Shown here: positions 24,990-33,617 of the stretch, one piece after another
Layout: every line of letters begins with the position of its first letter
How positions within the stretch are numbered: position 1 is the first letter of the stretch
DNA from: JANMCE01 sp963791625
Lineage (GTDB): Bacteria; Actinomycetota; Acidimicrobiia; Acidimicrobiales; Ilumatobacteraceae
Assembly (NCBI GenBank): GCA_963791625.1
Contig: CAWBTA010000006.1
Location: 1,178,001-1,242,000 of the forward strand
Reading direction: 5' to 3'
DNA length: 64,000 nt
Translations under genes and position numbers: made by a program
Notes under the pieces: generated by a model
Databases searched by the model: none
What the model was told of the DNA's origin: nothing
The model's input: only the letters and a program-made list of their open reading frames with translations

Positions 24990-27900
24990 ATGGCTTTCGC
25001 GAGCGCGCTGTCGACCCATCCTGTGATCACCACGGCGGTAGGCGAGGTCGTGGGCGCGGTACTCGAGCAGGTCGGACCGAATCCCGAACTGGTCGTGCTG
25101 TTTGTGACCGCTCCCGTCATCGGCGTGCTCGACGACGTCGTCCGTACCATCAACAGCGTTCTTGAGCCGGGTTCTCTTCTCGGGACTGCTGGCAGCGCCA
25201 TCCTCGCTGGTGGTGTGGGGGTCGAGGATGCGCCTGCCATAGTGCTGTGGGCCGGCTCGTTCTCCGATGATGTCCGCGCTGTTCGTCTTACGGCCCGACA
25301 GTCGCCTGAGGGGTGGTTATTCGACGGTTTGCCCGACGACGTCGACGGCGACCGTGAGTCCTTGGTGATGCTGGCCGATCCGTTTTCGTTCCCTGGTGCT
25401 GAATTCCTGCAGGACACTTCGATGCGCTACCCGCGTCTGCAGATCAGTGGCGGTTTCTCTTCGGCCGGACGCAATCCGGGCGGTAATCGGCTGGTACTCA
25501 ACCGCACGGTGTATCCGAGCGGCGCGGTCGGGATCTTGCTTCCCACTCCGGCGCGAACGGTCGTGTCCCAGGGTTGCCGTCCCATCGGTCAACCGTTCAT
25601 CGTCACCAAGTCCGATCGCAACGTCATCTACGAACTCGGCGGTCGCCCGGCCTACGAGCGCCTCATGGAAATGATCGACGACCTCAACACCGAGGATCGC
25701 CTCCTGGCCGGGCAGGGCTTGCACTGCGGGCTGGTGGTGGATGAATACAAGGCCGATTTTGATCGCGGCGATTTCTTGGTGCGGGGGGTGATGGGTGGCG
25801 ACAAGAGCGTCGGCGCCGTGGTCATCGGCGACGAGGTTCCTGTGGGCGCCACGGTGCAGTTCCAGGTCCGCGACCCCGATTCGGCCGGGCCCGACCTCAC
25901 CACCATGTTGAACAGCGTTCGGGCCGACGCTGCGCTGGTGTTCACCTGCAACGGCCGGGGATCGTTCATGTTCGGTACGCCCAACCACGACGCCGAGATC
26001 ATTGATGACGCGTTGCTTTCCAATGGGCCATCACGCCCGGCGGTGGCCGGAATGTTCTGCGCCGGCGAGATCGGTCCCGTCGGCAGCCGTAATGCGCTGC
26101 ACGGCTTCACGGCGTCTCTTGCGCTCTTCACCGATCACGCCCGAACCTCGCCCCAACTCGCGTCAGCGCGCCCTGCCGCCTCGCGACCTCTCAACCGGAG
26201 AATGATGAACACCAAAGCCGACGACCAGGTCATCAATGTCATCCGTGGCCTGGCCATGGATGTTCCCCTCAAGGCGAAGTCCGGCCACCAGGGCACGGCG
26301 ATGGCGTTGGCCCCGCTCGCACACGTGCTGTTCAGCCGAGTGCTGAAGCACGATCCGGCCGACCCGCACTGGCCGGACCGCGACCGTTTCATTCTCTCCA
26401 ACGGTCATGCGTCGGTGCTGCTGTATTCCATGCTGCATCTCACCGGCTACGGCCTCACCATGGCCGATCTGCAGCAATTCCGCCAGTGGGGTTCGCTCAC
26501 ACCAGGCCACCCCGAAGTGCACCACACTACCGGCGTCGAAGTGACGACCGGACCGCTCGGCCAAGGTTTCGCCAATGCGGTCGGCATGGCCATTGCCGAG
26601 GCGAACTTGCGGGCCCGTTTCGGTGGCGACATCGTGAACCATCACACCTACGTGTTCGCCGGTGACGGCTGCCTGATGGAAGGCATCAGTCATGAGGCCG
26701 CGTCGTTGGCCGGCCACCTTGGCCTCGGTCGGCTGGTGGTCGTGTTCGACGACAACCACATCACCATCGACGGCAACACGTCGCTGGCGTGCTCCGACGA
26801 CGTGCCCGCCCGCTTCCGCGCCTATGGCTGGCACGTGGATGAGATCGGTGAGGTCGCCAACGACTGCGATGCGCTCGAACATGCGCTGCTGCGGGCCAAG
26901 GGTGTCGTTGGCCAGCCGTCGCTCATTGTTCTGCGCAGCCACATCGGATACCCGTCACCGCGCCTGACCGACGACCACGAAGCCCATGGCAACCCCTTTA
27001 CTCCCGAGGATGTCGCGGCTACCAAGGCCGTCATGGGAATCCCCGCTGATGAGGCGTTCTGGGCTCCGACCAAGGTGGTCGACCCCTACCGCAAAGCCGT
27101 GATGGCCAAGGGAGCGAAGGCCAATGCGCAGTGGCAGGCCAGATTCAAAAAGTGGAAGGGCGACAAGGCCGCCTGGGCACAGTCATGGGACGGCCCCACA
27201 GCGGGCTGGCACGCCAAGCTTCCCGTCTCCCCCGCAGGAGAAAAGCTCGCCACCCGGCAGTCGTTCCAGAAGGTGCTCAACGCGTCGCTGCCGTTCGTGC
27301 CCGGCATCATTTCCGGCTCGGCCGATCTCACCGGCAACAACGGTGTGAAGCTCACCGACGCGGTCGGATTGTCGGCCACGACCACCGGCGGAACCCAGGT
27401 GCACTTCGGCATCCGCGAACACGCCATGGGCGCGGCGCTCAACGGTATGGCGCTGCACGGTGGCGTTCTTCCCCTGGCCGGCACGTTCTTCGTGTTCAGT
27501 GACTATCTGCGCCCGGCGCTACGGCTCGCCTCGCTCTCGAAAGCCCATGCGATCTACATCTTCAGCCACGACTCGGTCGGCGTCGGCGAGGACGGGCCGA
27601 CCCATCAGCCCGTTGAACAGCTGATGTCGCTGCGTCTCATTCCGGGTCTGCACGTGATTCGTCCCGCCGACGCGAACGAAGTCGCGCACGCTTGGCACGA
27701 CGCGGTGCATCATGACGGTCCGACGGCCATCATCCTCACCCGACAAGCGGTCACCACCGTCACCGACGGCTCTGCGGTGGCCAAGGGAGCGGCCCTGGTC
27801 GTTGATCCGCGAGGTGCTCAGGTGACGCTGCTCGGAACCGGCAGTGAGGTGAGTCTGTGCGTTGAGGCCGCCGCCGCTCTTGCGGTGAAAGGCATCAAGG

Positions 27901-28163
27901 CCAGGGTGGTGTCGATGCCGTCGTGGGATCGTTTCGCCGCCCAGCCCAAGGCCTATCAGCGCAAGCTGCTCGGCACAATGCCGACTCTTTCGGTGGAAGC
28001 CGGCGTAACGCTTGGGTGGGAACGCTACGCCGATGACTCCATCGGTATAGACCGCTTCGGCGCCAGTGCTCCCGGCAACGTTGCGCTCGACAAGCTCGGC
28101 ATCAACGTCGCTAACGTCGTGGCACGGGCTACCAAGCTCGCCGGCGCTCAGAAAGGAAAATGA
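24990..28163 (+). CDS. FIST-domain protein in frame with transketolase (possible fusion)
   Basis: One open frame of 1057 codons joins two unrelated proteins. Residues 1 to about 385 form a FIST N plus FIST C sensor module (LGTAGSAILAGGV, then ADAALVFTCNGRGSFMFG, then GMFCAGEIGPVGSRNALHGFTA). FIST domains are linked to small-ligand sensing. Residues 406-1057 form a complete transketolase starting at MNTKADDQVINVIRGLAMD. The joining 20 residues are low complexity. In the +1 frame the FIST part would end at a TGA overlapping the ATGATG of transketolase, the coupling pattern used elsewhere here. A homopolymer error or genuine overlap is therefore possible instead of a real fusion. Confidence 0.75.
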   Translation: MAFASALSTHPVITTAVGEVVGAVLEQVGPNPELVVLFVTAPVIGVLDDVVRTINSVLEPGSLLGTAGSAILAGGVGVEDAPAIVLWAGSFSDDVRAVRLTARQSPEGWLFDGLPDDVDGDRESLVMLADPFSFPGAEFLQDTSMRYPRLQISGGFSSAGRNPGGNRLVLNRTVYPSGAVGILLPTPARTVVSQGCRPIGQPFIVTKSDRNVIYELGGRPAYERLMEMIDDLNTEDRLLAGQGLHCGLVVDEYKADFDRGDFLVRGVMGGDKSVGAVVIGDEVPVGATVQFQVRDPDSAGPDLTTMLNSVRADAALVFTCNGRGSFMFGTPNHDAEIIDDALLSNGPSRPAVAGMFCAGEIGPVGSRNALHGFTASLALFTDHARTSPQLASARPAASRPLNRRMMNTKADDQVINVIRGLAMDVPLKAKSGHQGTAMALAPLAHVLFSRVLKHDPADPHWPDRDRFILSNGHASVLLYSMLHLTGYGLTMADLQQFRQWGSLTPGHPEVHHTTGVEVTTGPLGQGFANAVGMAIAEANLRARFGGDIVNHHTYVFAGDGCLMEGISHEAASLAGHLGLGRLVVVFDDNHITIDGNTSLACSDDVPARFRAYGWHVDEIGEVANDCDALEHALLRAKGVVGQPSLIVLRSHIGYPSPRLTDDHEAHGNPFTPEDVAATKAVMGIPADEAFWAPTKVVDPYRKAVMAKGAKANAQWQARFKKWKGDKAAWAQSWDGPTAGWHAKLPVSPAGEKLATRQSFQKVLNASLPFVPGIISGSADLTGNNGVKLTDAVGLSATTTGGTQVHFGIREHAMGAALNGMALHGGVLPLAGTFFVFSDYLRPALRLASLSKAHAIYIFSHDSVGVGEDGPTHQPVEQLMSLRLIPGLHVIRPADANEVAHAWHDAVHHDGPTAIILTRQAVTTVTDGSAVAKGAALVVDPRGAQVTLLGTGSEVSLCVEAAAALAVKGIKARVVSMPSWDRFAAQPKAYQRKLLGTMPTLSVEAGVTLGWERYADDSIGIDRFGASAPGNVALDKLGINVANVVARATKLAGAQKGK
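26205..28163 (+). other. tkt: Transketolase module within the fused frame (probable separate gene tkt)
   Basis: Transketolase moves two-carbon units between sugar phosphates in the pentose phosphate pathway using thiamine diphosphate. From ATG at 26205 the module has 652 residues, the usual family length. It contains SGHQGTAMALAPLAHVLF, TTGPLGQGFANAVGMA, the ThDP motif GDGCLMEGISHEA...NHITIDG, and HFGIREHAMGA with the catalytic glutamate. Purine-rich GGAGA lies just upstream of the ATGATG pair. Transaldolase follows directly, so pathway context supports independent function. Confidence 0.85.
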
Positions 28164-28164
28164 G

Positions 28165-29265
28165 ATGGATCGACTGAAGAAGCTCTACTCCGACTACGGC
28201 CAGAGCCCGTGGCTCGACAACCTGAAGCGCAGCTACCTCACCTCAGGTGAGTTGGTTCGCTTGCGTGACGGTGGTGTGCGTGGTCTCACGTCGAACCCGT
28301 CGATTTTCCAAAAGGCCATCCAGGGGTCGCCCGACTACGACGAGCAGTTCCGCGCACTCGCCAAGGACAACGGTGATGTCGTGGATGATTACTGGGCGCT
28401 CGTCACCCAGGACATTCTCGGTGCCCTCGACGTATTCGCGCCGGTCTACTCGGCCAGTAGCGGGCACGACGGCTTCGTCAGCGTGGAAGTGGCTCCGAAC
28501 CTCGCGCACGACACGGCCGGCACCATTGCAGCGGCACGTCACCTGTGGTCCTCCATTAACAAGCCCAATCTCATGGTGAAGATCCCGGCTACGCCCGAAG
28601 GCGTTCCGGCCATCCGCCAAGCGATCTCCGAGGGCATCAACGTCAACGTCACGCTCATCTTCAGTCTCGAGCGTTACGCCGAGGTGATGGAGGCCTACAT
28701 CAGCGGTCTCGAAGCAGCCAAGGGCGATTTGTCGCGTATCGCCAGCGTTGCCTCGTTCTTCATCAGTCGGGTCGACTCTGAGGTCGATCACCGCCTGGAC
28801 ACCATTGGTACGCCCGAAGCACTTGCTCTTCGTGGCAAGGCTGCGGTGGCGCAGGGCAAGCTGGCCTACCGGCTCTTTCGCTCGACCTTCCTCGGCGCAC
28901 GTTGGGACGCGCTTGCGGCCCGCGGTGCTCGGCCCCAGCGACCTCTGTGGGCATCGACGTCCACCAAGAACGCGACCTACCCGGACACGCTCTACATCGA
29001 CGAGCTCATCGGCGCTGAAACGGTCAACACCATCCCCGATGCAACGCTGGCGGCCTTCGCCGATCACGGCAATCTGGGCCGTACCGCCGTCGCCGATCCC
29101 GATCAGATTGATGGGCAATGGGCCGCGCTCGCCGCGGTGGGCATCGATATGGACAACGTGAGTGACAAACTCGAGGCCGAAGGGGTGGCGTCGTTCATCA
29201 AGAGCTTCGATGAGTTGCTCGCAGCACTCACGGTGCGGGCCGACGAGCTTCGCGCCGGTGCCTAA
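28165..29265 (+). CDS. tal: Transaldolase
   Basis: Transaldolase transfers a dihydroxyacetone unit in the pentose phosphate pathway through a Schiff-base lysine. The 366-residue product has the N-terminal signature LTSNPSIFQKAIQGS and the substrate segment SVEVAPNLAHDT. The catalytic lysine lies in KPNLMVKIPAT. NVTLIFSLERYAEV and ASFFISRVDSEVD follow. It is of the longer actinobacterial/cyanobacterial type. It begins 1 bp after the transketolase stop, so the two are cotranslated. A strong terminator hairpin follows 20 bp after its stop. Confidence 0.96.
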   Translation: MDRLKKLYSDYGQSPWLDNLKRSYLTSGELVRLRDGGVRGLTSNPSIFQKAIQGSPDYDEQFRALAKDNGDVVDDYWALVTQDILGALDVFAPVYSASSGHDGFVSVEVAPNLAHDTAGTIAAARHLWSSINKPNLMVKIPATPEGVPAIRQAISEGINVNVTLIFSLERYAEVMEAYISGLEAAKGDLSRIASVASFFISRVDSEVDHRLDTIGTPEALALRGKAAVAQGKLAYRLFRSTFLGARWDALAARGARPQRPLWASTSTKNATYPDTLYIDELIGAETVNTIPDATLAAFADHGNLGRTAVADPDQIDGQWAALAAVGIDMDNVSDKLEAEGVASFIKSFDELLAALTVRADELRAGA

Positions 29266-29285
29266 ACCGTCAGCGAAAAAGTGAG

Positions 29286-29330
29286 ATGACCCGAGTGAGG
29301 CAGCCAACCCAGCTGCGTCACTCGGGTCAT
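29286..29330 (+). terminator. Strong terminator hairpin after transaldolase
   Basis: ATGACCCGAGTGA pairs perfectly with TCACTCGGGTCAT. Inside, GCAGC pairs with GCTGC, which leaves a 7-base loop. TTTCG follows on the plus strand. It is the expected end of the desaturase/FIST-tkt-tal transcript. Confidence 0.85.
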
Positions 29331-29407
29331 TTCGTGGCCCATCAAGTCCGACCTCGATGGGTTGTCGAACGGCCCGCCAGCCGATCGGATTTGGTTCCCG
29401 CAATCTT

Positions 29408-29496
29408 GAGTGCCGATCCGGGGGGCGCACCGGCACTCGTAAACTCTCGACAACGCTCTGTCGGTATGTGAATACTCTAGGTGCTTTAGTACTCAC
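29408..29496. promoter_or_regulatory. Leader region of the LOG gene with two inverted repeats
   Basis: GAGTGCCG (29408-29415) pairs with CGGCACTC (29431-29438), and GTGAATACT (29468-29476) pairs with AGTACTCAC (29488-29496) with one mismatch. Both lie in the 200 bases between the transaldolase terminator and the LOG-family start. They could be an operator or mRNA structure. No known riboswitch fold is recognised. Confidence 0.35.
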
Positions 29497-29530
29497 TCTG
29501 CATGGGCCAACTGACCCAAACCGAAAGAAA

Positions 29531-30550
29531 ATGTGCTTGACAATGCCACTGAGCGAGATCGAAGTCTTCCTACGGAGCATTCGTCCCACTCTTGGTGGTG
29601 AGGCGAAGAAGCTGGCCATCGACCTGCTCGAAGCGGCGACCGGCCTAGTCGCTGATCACCCGGAACTCATCGACCTGAAGATCACCGCGTCGGCCGTGGT
29701 CGAGATGCGTGAGGCATTTCGCGCCTTTGCTCCCTATCGTCGCATACCCAAGGTGACGATTTTCGGGTCGGCCCGTACTCAGGCCGATGACCCGCTCTAC
29801 ACCCAGGCAGAAGATGTCGCCCGTCTGTTCGCCGCCCAGGGATGGATGGTGGTCACGGGCGCAGGCCCCGGCATCATGGCCGCCGCCTCGGAAGGCGCTG
29901 GCCGTGCCCACAGCTTCGGCGTGAACATTCGGCTGCCGTTTGAACAGGGCGCGAACCCGTTCATCGACAGTGACACCAAGCTGGTCTCGATGAAGTACTT
30001 CTTCACCCGCAAGCTGATGCTGATGAAGGAATCAAAGGCGTACATCAGCTTGCCCGGCGGTTTCGGCACGCTGGACGAGACGTTCGAGCTGCTGACGCTG
30101 ACCCAAACCGGCAAGGGTGTTCCGGCGCCGATCGTGTTCCTCGATACACCCGGGGAAACGTTCTGGGGTCCGGTGCACGATCTGATCACCAAGGTGCTCC
30201 TCCCCCGGCGTCTCATCGAACCTGCGGACCTTGCGTTGTACCTGGTGACCGACCAGGCGCAGCTTGCGGTTGACGAGATCAACGACTTCTACCGTAACTA
30301 CCACTCCATTCGTTTCTTCGGTGACGACCTGGTCATTCGTCTTATGCGTGCTCCGACCTCGGCTCAGCTCGCCGCGCTGAACGCCGACTTCGCGGACATC
30401 TGCAACGGCGGAACCATTGCGCTCGCAACACCCAGGCCGGACGAGATCGCCGACGATGACCACCTGGATCTCGTACGGCTAAGTCTGCCGTTCGACAAAC
30501 GTCACTGGAGTCGCCTGCGCTCCCTCATCAACGCCCTTAACGCCACGTGA
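29531..30550 (+). CDS. LOG-family protein (nucleotide 5'-monophosphate nucleosidase/phosphoribohydrolase)
   Basis: LOG-family enzymes release the base from nucleoside 5'-monophosphates. The core here shows VTIFGSARTQADDPLY, GAGPGIMAAASEGAG and the catalytic signature LPGGFGTLDETFELLTLTQTGK. At 339 residues it is larger than plant-type LOG, with about 85 extra N-terminal and about 80 extra C-terminal residues, as in PpnN/YgdH-like long forms. ATG at 29531 or 29543 (MPLSEIEV) may be the start. It stands alone, with its own leader region. The substrate (AMP, or a cytokinin-like nucleotide) cannot be read from sequence. Confidence 0.88.
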   Translation: MCLTMPLSEIEVFLRSIRPTLGGEAKKLAIDLLEAATGLVADHPELIDLKITASAVVEMREAFRAFAPYRRIPKVTIFGSARTQADDPLYTQAEDVARLFAAQGWMVVTGAGPGIMAAASEGAGRAHSFGVNIRLPFEQGANPFIDSDTKLVSMKYFFTRKLMLMKESKAYISLPGGFGTLDETFELLTLTQTGKGVPAPIVFLDTPGETFWGPVHDLITKVLLPRRLIEPADLALYLVTDQAQLAVDEINDFYRNYHSIRFFGDDLVIRLMRAPTSAQLAALNADFADICNGGTIALATPRPDEIADDDHLDLVRLSLPFDKRHWSRLRSLINALNAT

Positions 30551-30575
30551 CGGCCCTTGTTGCTACCTGATCGAT

Positions 30576-30598
30576 CCGTCGTTCGCTGCGAACGACGG
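30576..30598. terminator. Perfect 10-bp hairpin between LOG gene and hicB
   Basis: CCGTCGTTCG and CGAACGACGG pair perfectly around the 3-base loop CTG. It lies 26 bp after the LOG stop and about 100 bp after the end of hicB on the opposite strand. It could therefore end both converging transcripts. There is no T-run. Confidence 0.6.
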
Positions 30599-30700
30599 CG
30601 GTTGGCACTGGAACGCCCCGTGTGCGGTCCTCCGCATCCGTAGACCTCACGACCGCAATTGGGCTGAGGTGATGCCGCAACTCCTGACGCAAGCGATCTC

Positions 30701-31093
30701 TCAGCTGTTCACCAGTTGGTGGATGCGCTGATGGGACATGCCCACGAGTGTGCCGATGTCGCGAAGCGTGAAACCATGGCTGGCCAGCGTATGCACCGCG
30801 GCGAGTGAGGCTTCTTCGGCGCGCCGCTGTGCTGCATGCAGAACATCCCGCGCCTCGGCCGCAGCTTGGACAGCGCTTGAGTCTGCCACTGCCAAGCCGA
30901 GGTGCTTGTAGTCAATGACAAGCACGATCTGATCCGCTTCCACCTCGGTCTCCAAGGCCAGCGAGATCGCCTCGGCCAGCCGTCGAGCCACCTGATCAAG
31001 GCGCTTCGCATTGCTGTGGACTCCCGCGAGATCCGGTACACGAGCGATCCATACGCCCGACTCGTCTCTATGCACATCGGCTCGATACATCAA
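30701..31093 (-). CDS. hicB: HicB-family antitoxin with C-terminal DNA-binding domain
   Basis: HicB neutralises the HicA mRNA interferase and represses the operon. The 130-residue protein has the HicB fold at the N-terminus (MMYRADVHRDESGVWIARVP, then DLAGVHSNAKRLDQVARRLAEAI). The C-terminal helix-turn-helix reads GFTLRDIGTLVGMSHQRIHQLV. Its start overlaps the hicA stop by four bases. A large palindrome before hicA is its likely binding site. The HTH tail is longer than in minimal HicB proteins. Confidence 0.88.
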   Translation of the reverse strand: MMYRADVHRDESGVWIARVPDLAGVHSNAKRLDQVARRLAEAISLALETEVEADQIVLVIDYKHLGLAVADSSAVQAAAEARDVLHAAQRRAEEASLAAVHTLASHGFTLRDIGTLVGMSHQRIHQLVNS

Positions 31094-31305
31094 CGCTTTC
31101 CTCCAGTTAGCCAGCCCTCACCGAGGCAAGGAGCGAGGTCAGATTCGATAGATCTCAACGTGCCCGGTGGGATCTCACGTGCTCTCGGAACGGTTGTGAA
31201 ACAGGTGCCGCACTGCCAACGCTCATGACTGCCGCGGGTGCGAAGCAAGATGCAACCAAGACTCGTCAGTTGGGCGACCAGCTTTCGATACCGAACCGCC
31301 TTCAC
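31090..31305 (-). CDS. hicA: HicA-family toxin (mRNA interferase)
   Basis: HicA is a small double-stranded-RNA-binding-fold toxin that cleaves mRNA. The 71-residue product has the family pattern: a short N-terminal helix, then LGCILLRTRGSHERWQC with the catalytic histidine, then TTVPRAREIPPGTLRSI. It starts with GTG at 31305. A promoter-like pair within the upstream palindrome would start transcription at about the GTG itself, so the mRNA may be leaderless. It is followed by hicB with an ATGA overlap, the usual toxin-antitoxin order. Confidence 0.87.
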   Translation of the reverse strand: MKAVRYRKLVAQLTSLGCILLRTRGSHERWQCGTCFTTVPRAREIPPGTLRSIESDLAPCLGEGWLTGGKR

Positions 31306-31312
31306 CCCGCTA

Positions 31313-31350
31313 GTCTATCTACTAGACACTGCATTGTCTAATAGATAGAC
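31313..31350 (-). promoter_or_regulatory. 38-bp palindromic operator/promoter of hicAB
   Basis: Sixteen-base arms (31313-31328 and 31335-31350) surround the 6-base centre CTGCAT and match at 15 of 16 positions. On the minus strand the same stretch contains TAGACA and TAGACT, 17 bases apart, usable as -35 and -10. Binding of HicB here would block the promoter. This is a direct reading of the repeat; regulation is inferred. Confidence 0.8.
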
Positions 31351-31370
31351 AACGACTCTGCGGGCTGCAG

Positions 31371-31571
31371 TCAGGCGAAGTCGTCGGGCTCTTTGAGGAT
31401 GTTGATGGCTTTTTCGACGGCGCGGCGGGTTTGGGTGAGACGTTTTTCGTCGACGGGACGTTCTTTGCCGCCAGCGTCGATGGATTCACGTAAGCGAATG
31501 ATGGCGAGGTCGCCCAGCTCTTCGGCTATCGCTTCCAGTCGGTGTCGGATGTCTTCGAACTCACCGGCCAT
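31371..31571 (-). CDS. Small helical hypothetical protein at end of glc operon
   Basis: I do not recognise this 66-residue protein. It is highly charged and predicted all helical (FEDIRHRLEAIAEELGDLAI, then AIIRLRESIDAG, then KRLTQTRRAVEKAINIL). It lacks a membrane segment. A GGAGG ribosome binding site precedes the ATG. The start lies 11 bases inside the glcF 3' end, so it is coupled to glcF. Its role in glycolate metabolism, if any, is unknown. Confidence 0.75.
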   Translation of the reverse strand: MAGEFEDIRHRLEAIAEELGDLAIIRLRESIDAGGKERPVDEKRLTQTRRAVEKAINILKEPDDFA

Positions 31572-32730
31572 GTTTTCCTCCGAGGGCTGCGTCGATCACT
31601 TCCATAGGATGCACGACCCGCACGCCTGCCGCAGCGAGATGCATGGCGCAGCCGGGGTTGGCGCTGGCCACCACGGTCGCTCCGGACGCAACGGTCGCAC
31701 GCCCGATGGACCCGAGCTTTCGATCCCGTATCTCACCCGCTATGTCGGGGTGCAGGCTTGAATAAGCACCGCCGGCGCCACAGCACAACCCTTCGTCATC
31801 AAGCTCCACGACCTCGGCGAACGGAGCGAGCGCCCTGCGCACATCGAGATGGCAGCGTTGCACATGGCGCAGGTGACACGGGTCCTGCACGATGATCTTG
31901 CCCTGAGGCACGGCCGCAGCAGGTAAGCGAGACGCATTGTCGGCCACCCACGAATGAATGTCGTGTACCCGCGCCGCGAACGCAACGGCTGCAGGCGTGC
32001 CGACGAGGTGGCCGTAGTCCTTCATGGCGGCCCCGCAGCCGGCCGAGTCGACCAGGATCGGTGCGTCACCGGGGAAGGCTGCCATGGTGCGTTCGGCGAG
32101 TGCCGACGCGTCGCCGGTGAGTCCGGCGTGTACGTGGAGCGCACCGCAGCACGATGCACCCTGGCCCGTCGGTAGCGCTACGCCGACCTCCATGGCGGCC
32201 AGCACGCGCATGGCCGCGCCGTGTACCGGACGCTGCCAGGCATCCATCACACAGCCCGGGAAGAACCACACGTCGGTGCCGGTAGCAACCAACGCCGGAT
32301 TGCGGAGCGGCAACCGAGGAACACCAAACCGGCCGGGCACAAGTCGCAGTCGTTGCGCTACCGCGAGCAGGCGCGAGCCGGCCAGGACGACGCGGTGATG
32401 GCCGAGCAGCTTGTACCCCATGCGCTGCCAACGTGGCGTAATCCGTCCCGCGGCGGCGAGGGTCGAACGGGTGCCCTCCATGAGGCTGCCGAACTTCACG
32501 CCCGACGGGCAGGCCGTCTCGCAGCCGCGGCATTGCACGCATGAATCGATGGAGGTGAAGAACGCTGCGTCGGCGATGCCGCCTGGCTCCTGCACGGCGC
32601 GCATGGCTGAGATACGTCCGCGGGGTGACATGGCTTCTTCGCCGCTCACCCGATACGTCGGGCAGTGCGGCAAGCAGAGGCCGCACGACACGCAACTGGC
32701 CAGGTCGTCGGCGTTGAGTTTCAGATCCAT
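31561..32730 (-). CDS. glcF: Glycolate oxidase iron-sulfur subunit GlcF
   Basis: GlcF passes electrons from the flavin subunits to the quinone pool. The 389-residue protein starts with two ferredoxin-type 4Fe-4S motifs, CVSCGLCLPHCPTYR (residues about 13-27) and CVQCRGCETACPSG (about 65-78). Two CCG-type domains follow, with GQGASCCGALHVHAG and LDDEGLCCGAGGAYS. Its start overlaps the glcE stop by one base. With glcD and glcE it forms the three-subunit enzyme that oxidises glycolate (and D-lactate) to glyoxylate. Confidence 0.95.
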   Translation of the reverse strand: MDLKLNADDLASCVSCGLCLPHCPTYRVSGEEAMSPRGRISAMRAVQEPGGIADAAFFTSIDSCVQCRGCETACPSGVKFGSLMEGTRSTLAAAGRITPRWQRMGYKLLGHHRVVLAGSRLLAVAQRLRLVPGRFGVPRLPLRNPALVATGTDVWFFPGCVMDAWQRPVHGAAMRVLAAMEVGVALPTGQGASCCGALHVHAGLTGDASALAERTMAAFPGDAPILVDSAGCGAAMKDYGHLVGTPAAVAFAARVHDIHSWVADNASRLPAAAVPQGKIIVQDPCHLRHVQRCHLDVRRALAPFAEVVELDDEGLCCGAGGAYSSLHPDIAGEIRDRKLGSIGRATVASGATVVASANPGCAMHLAAAGVRVVHPMEVIDAALGGKHGR

Positions 32731-33617
32731 CAGGCAGTCACCGTATCGAGGAGAAGGGGGAATCGACCGGGGTTGAGTCGACCGGTCGGATCAAAGGTTG
32801 CGGCAAGCGAGCGGTGCAGTTCGAACACCGCGGGGTCGACAGGTCGGGCTGGTTGGGGCACAGAGGCGTGGATAACACCGACTCCGAACTCGGCAACCGC
32901 AGGCGCGGTCACGCTGGCCATGACCGAGCGGATCTCGGGCATTGGCACCGACCACACGTAGGGCGGCATGGAAGGTGGCCCGTCCACTTCGGGTAGTCCC
33001 GCGAGAGCAGCCTGGTCGGCAATATCGACCGGATGCCCTTCGAGACACACCCATGTGGTGCGCCCGTCCCACAACACGGCCGCCGGTCGATAGAGGCGAC
33101 CGCGCACGAGGTCGGGGTCGGCTGTTCCAGCAAACCAGAGACTCACGGCGGGCGCAGGACGAGTGCGCAGAATCACGTCACCGAAGAAGCCGAGCGCACC
33201 GTGCGAACCGACCAGCAGGCGACACAGATCGAAGCCGCTAACGTTCTTCACCGTCGGTCCGCCGGCCTTGGCGATCAGGCCGTCAGCGGTCACAATTTGG
33301 GCCTGCAGCAGCGTGTCGCGGGCGGGTCCGCGACCGAGGCGGCGAATATCGCTGGCTGCGGCTGCAAGTGCTCCCCCGACAGTGCCGCCGGGCGCCAGGG
33401 CAACCATCTGTCCGGCGGCCTTCAGCGCGTCGAACACCTCGTCCATCGGCGTACCCGCGCCGCAGCGCAGCGTCATCTCGGCGGGGTTGTAGTCGAGGAT
33501 GCCGCTCGGCGCGGCGACCACCTTGCAGCCGGGAACGTGACCGCCACGGGTGCCGAGACCGATGATGGAGACCGGCCCTGTGGTGCCGACCGCTTCGGCA
33601 AAGGCGCTGAGATCCAT
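32730..33617 (-). CDS. glcE: Glycolate oxidase FAD-binding subunit GlcE
   Basis: GlcE is the shorter FAD-binding partner of GlcD. The product has 295 residues from the ATG at 33617, which overlaps the glcD stop (TGATG). The FAD domain has GAGTPMDEVFDALKAAGQM, LAPGGTVGGALAAAASDIRR, and GGPTVKNVSGFDLCRLLVGSHGAL (read as two adjacent motifs). The C-terminal FDPTGRLNPGRF is the family ending. An in-frame start 14 codons upstream would extend it into glcD and is less likely. Confidence 0.93.
   Translation of the reverse strand: MDLSAFAEAVGTTGPVSIIGLGTRGGHVPGCKVVAAPSGILDYNPAEMTLRCGAGTPMDEVFDALKAAGQMVALAPGGTVGGALAAAASDIRRLGRGPARDTLLQAQIVTADGLIAKAGGPTVKNVSGFDLCRLLVGSHGALGFFGDVILRTRPAPAVSLWFAGTADPDLVRGRLYRPAAVLWDGRTTWVCLEGHPVDIADQAALAGLPEVDGPPSMPPYVWSVPMPEIRSVMASVTAPAVAEFGVGVIHASVPQPARPVDPAVFELHRSLAATFDPTGRLNPGRFPLLLDTVTA

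Noticed and set aside
28243..29619. Minus-strand open frame of 458 codons
   Set aside because: It is antisense to the transaldolase gene and crosses its terminator. No family is recognisable.
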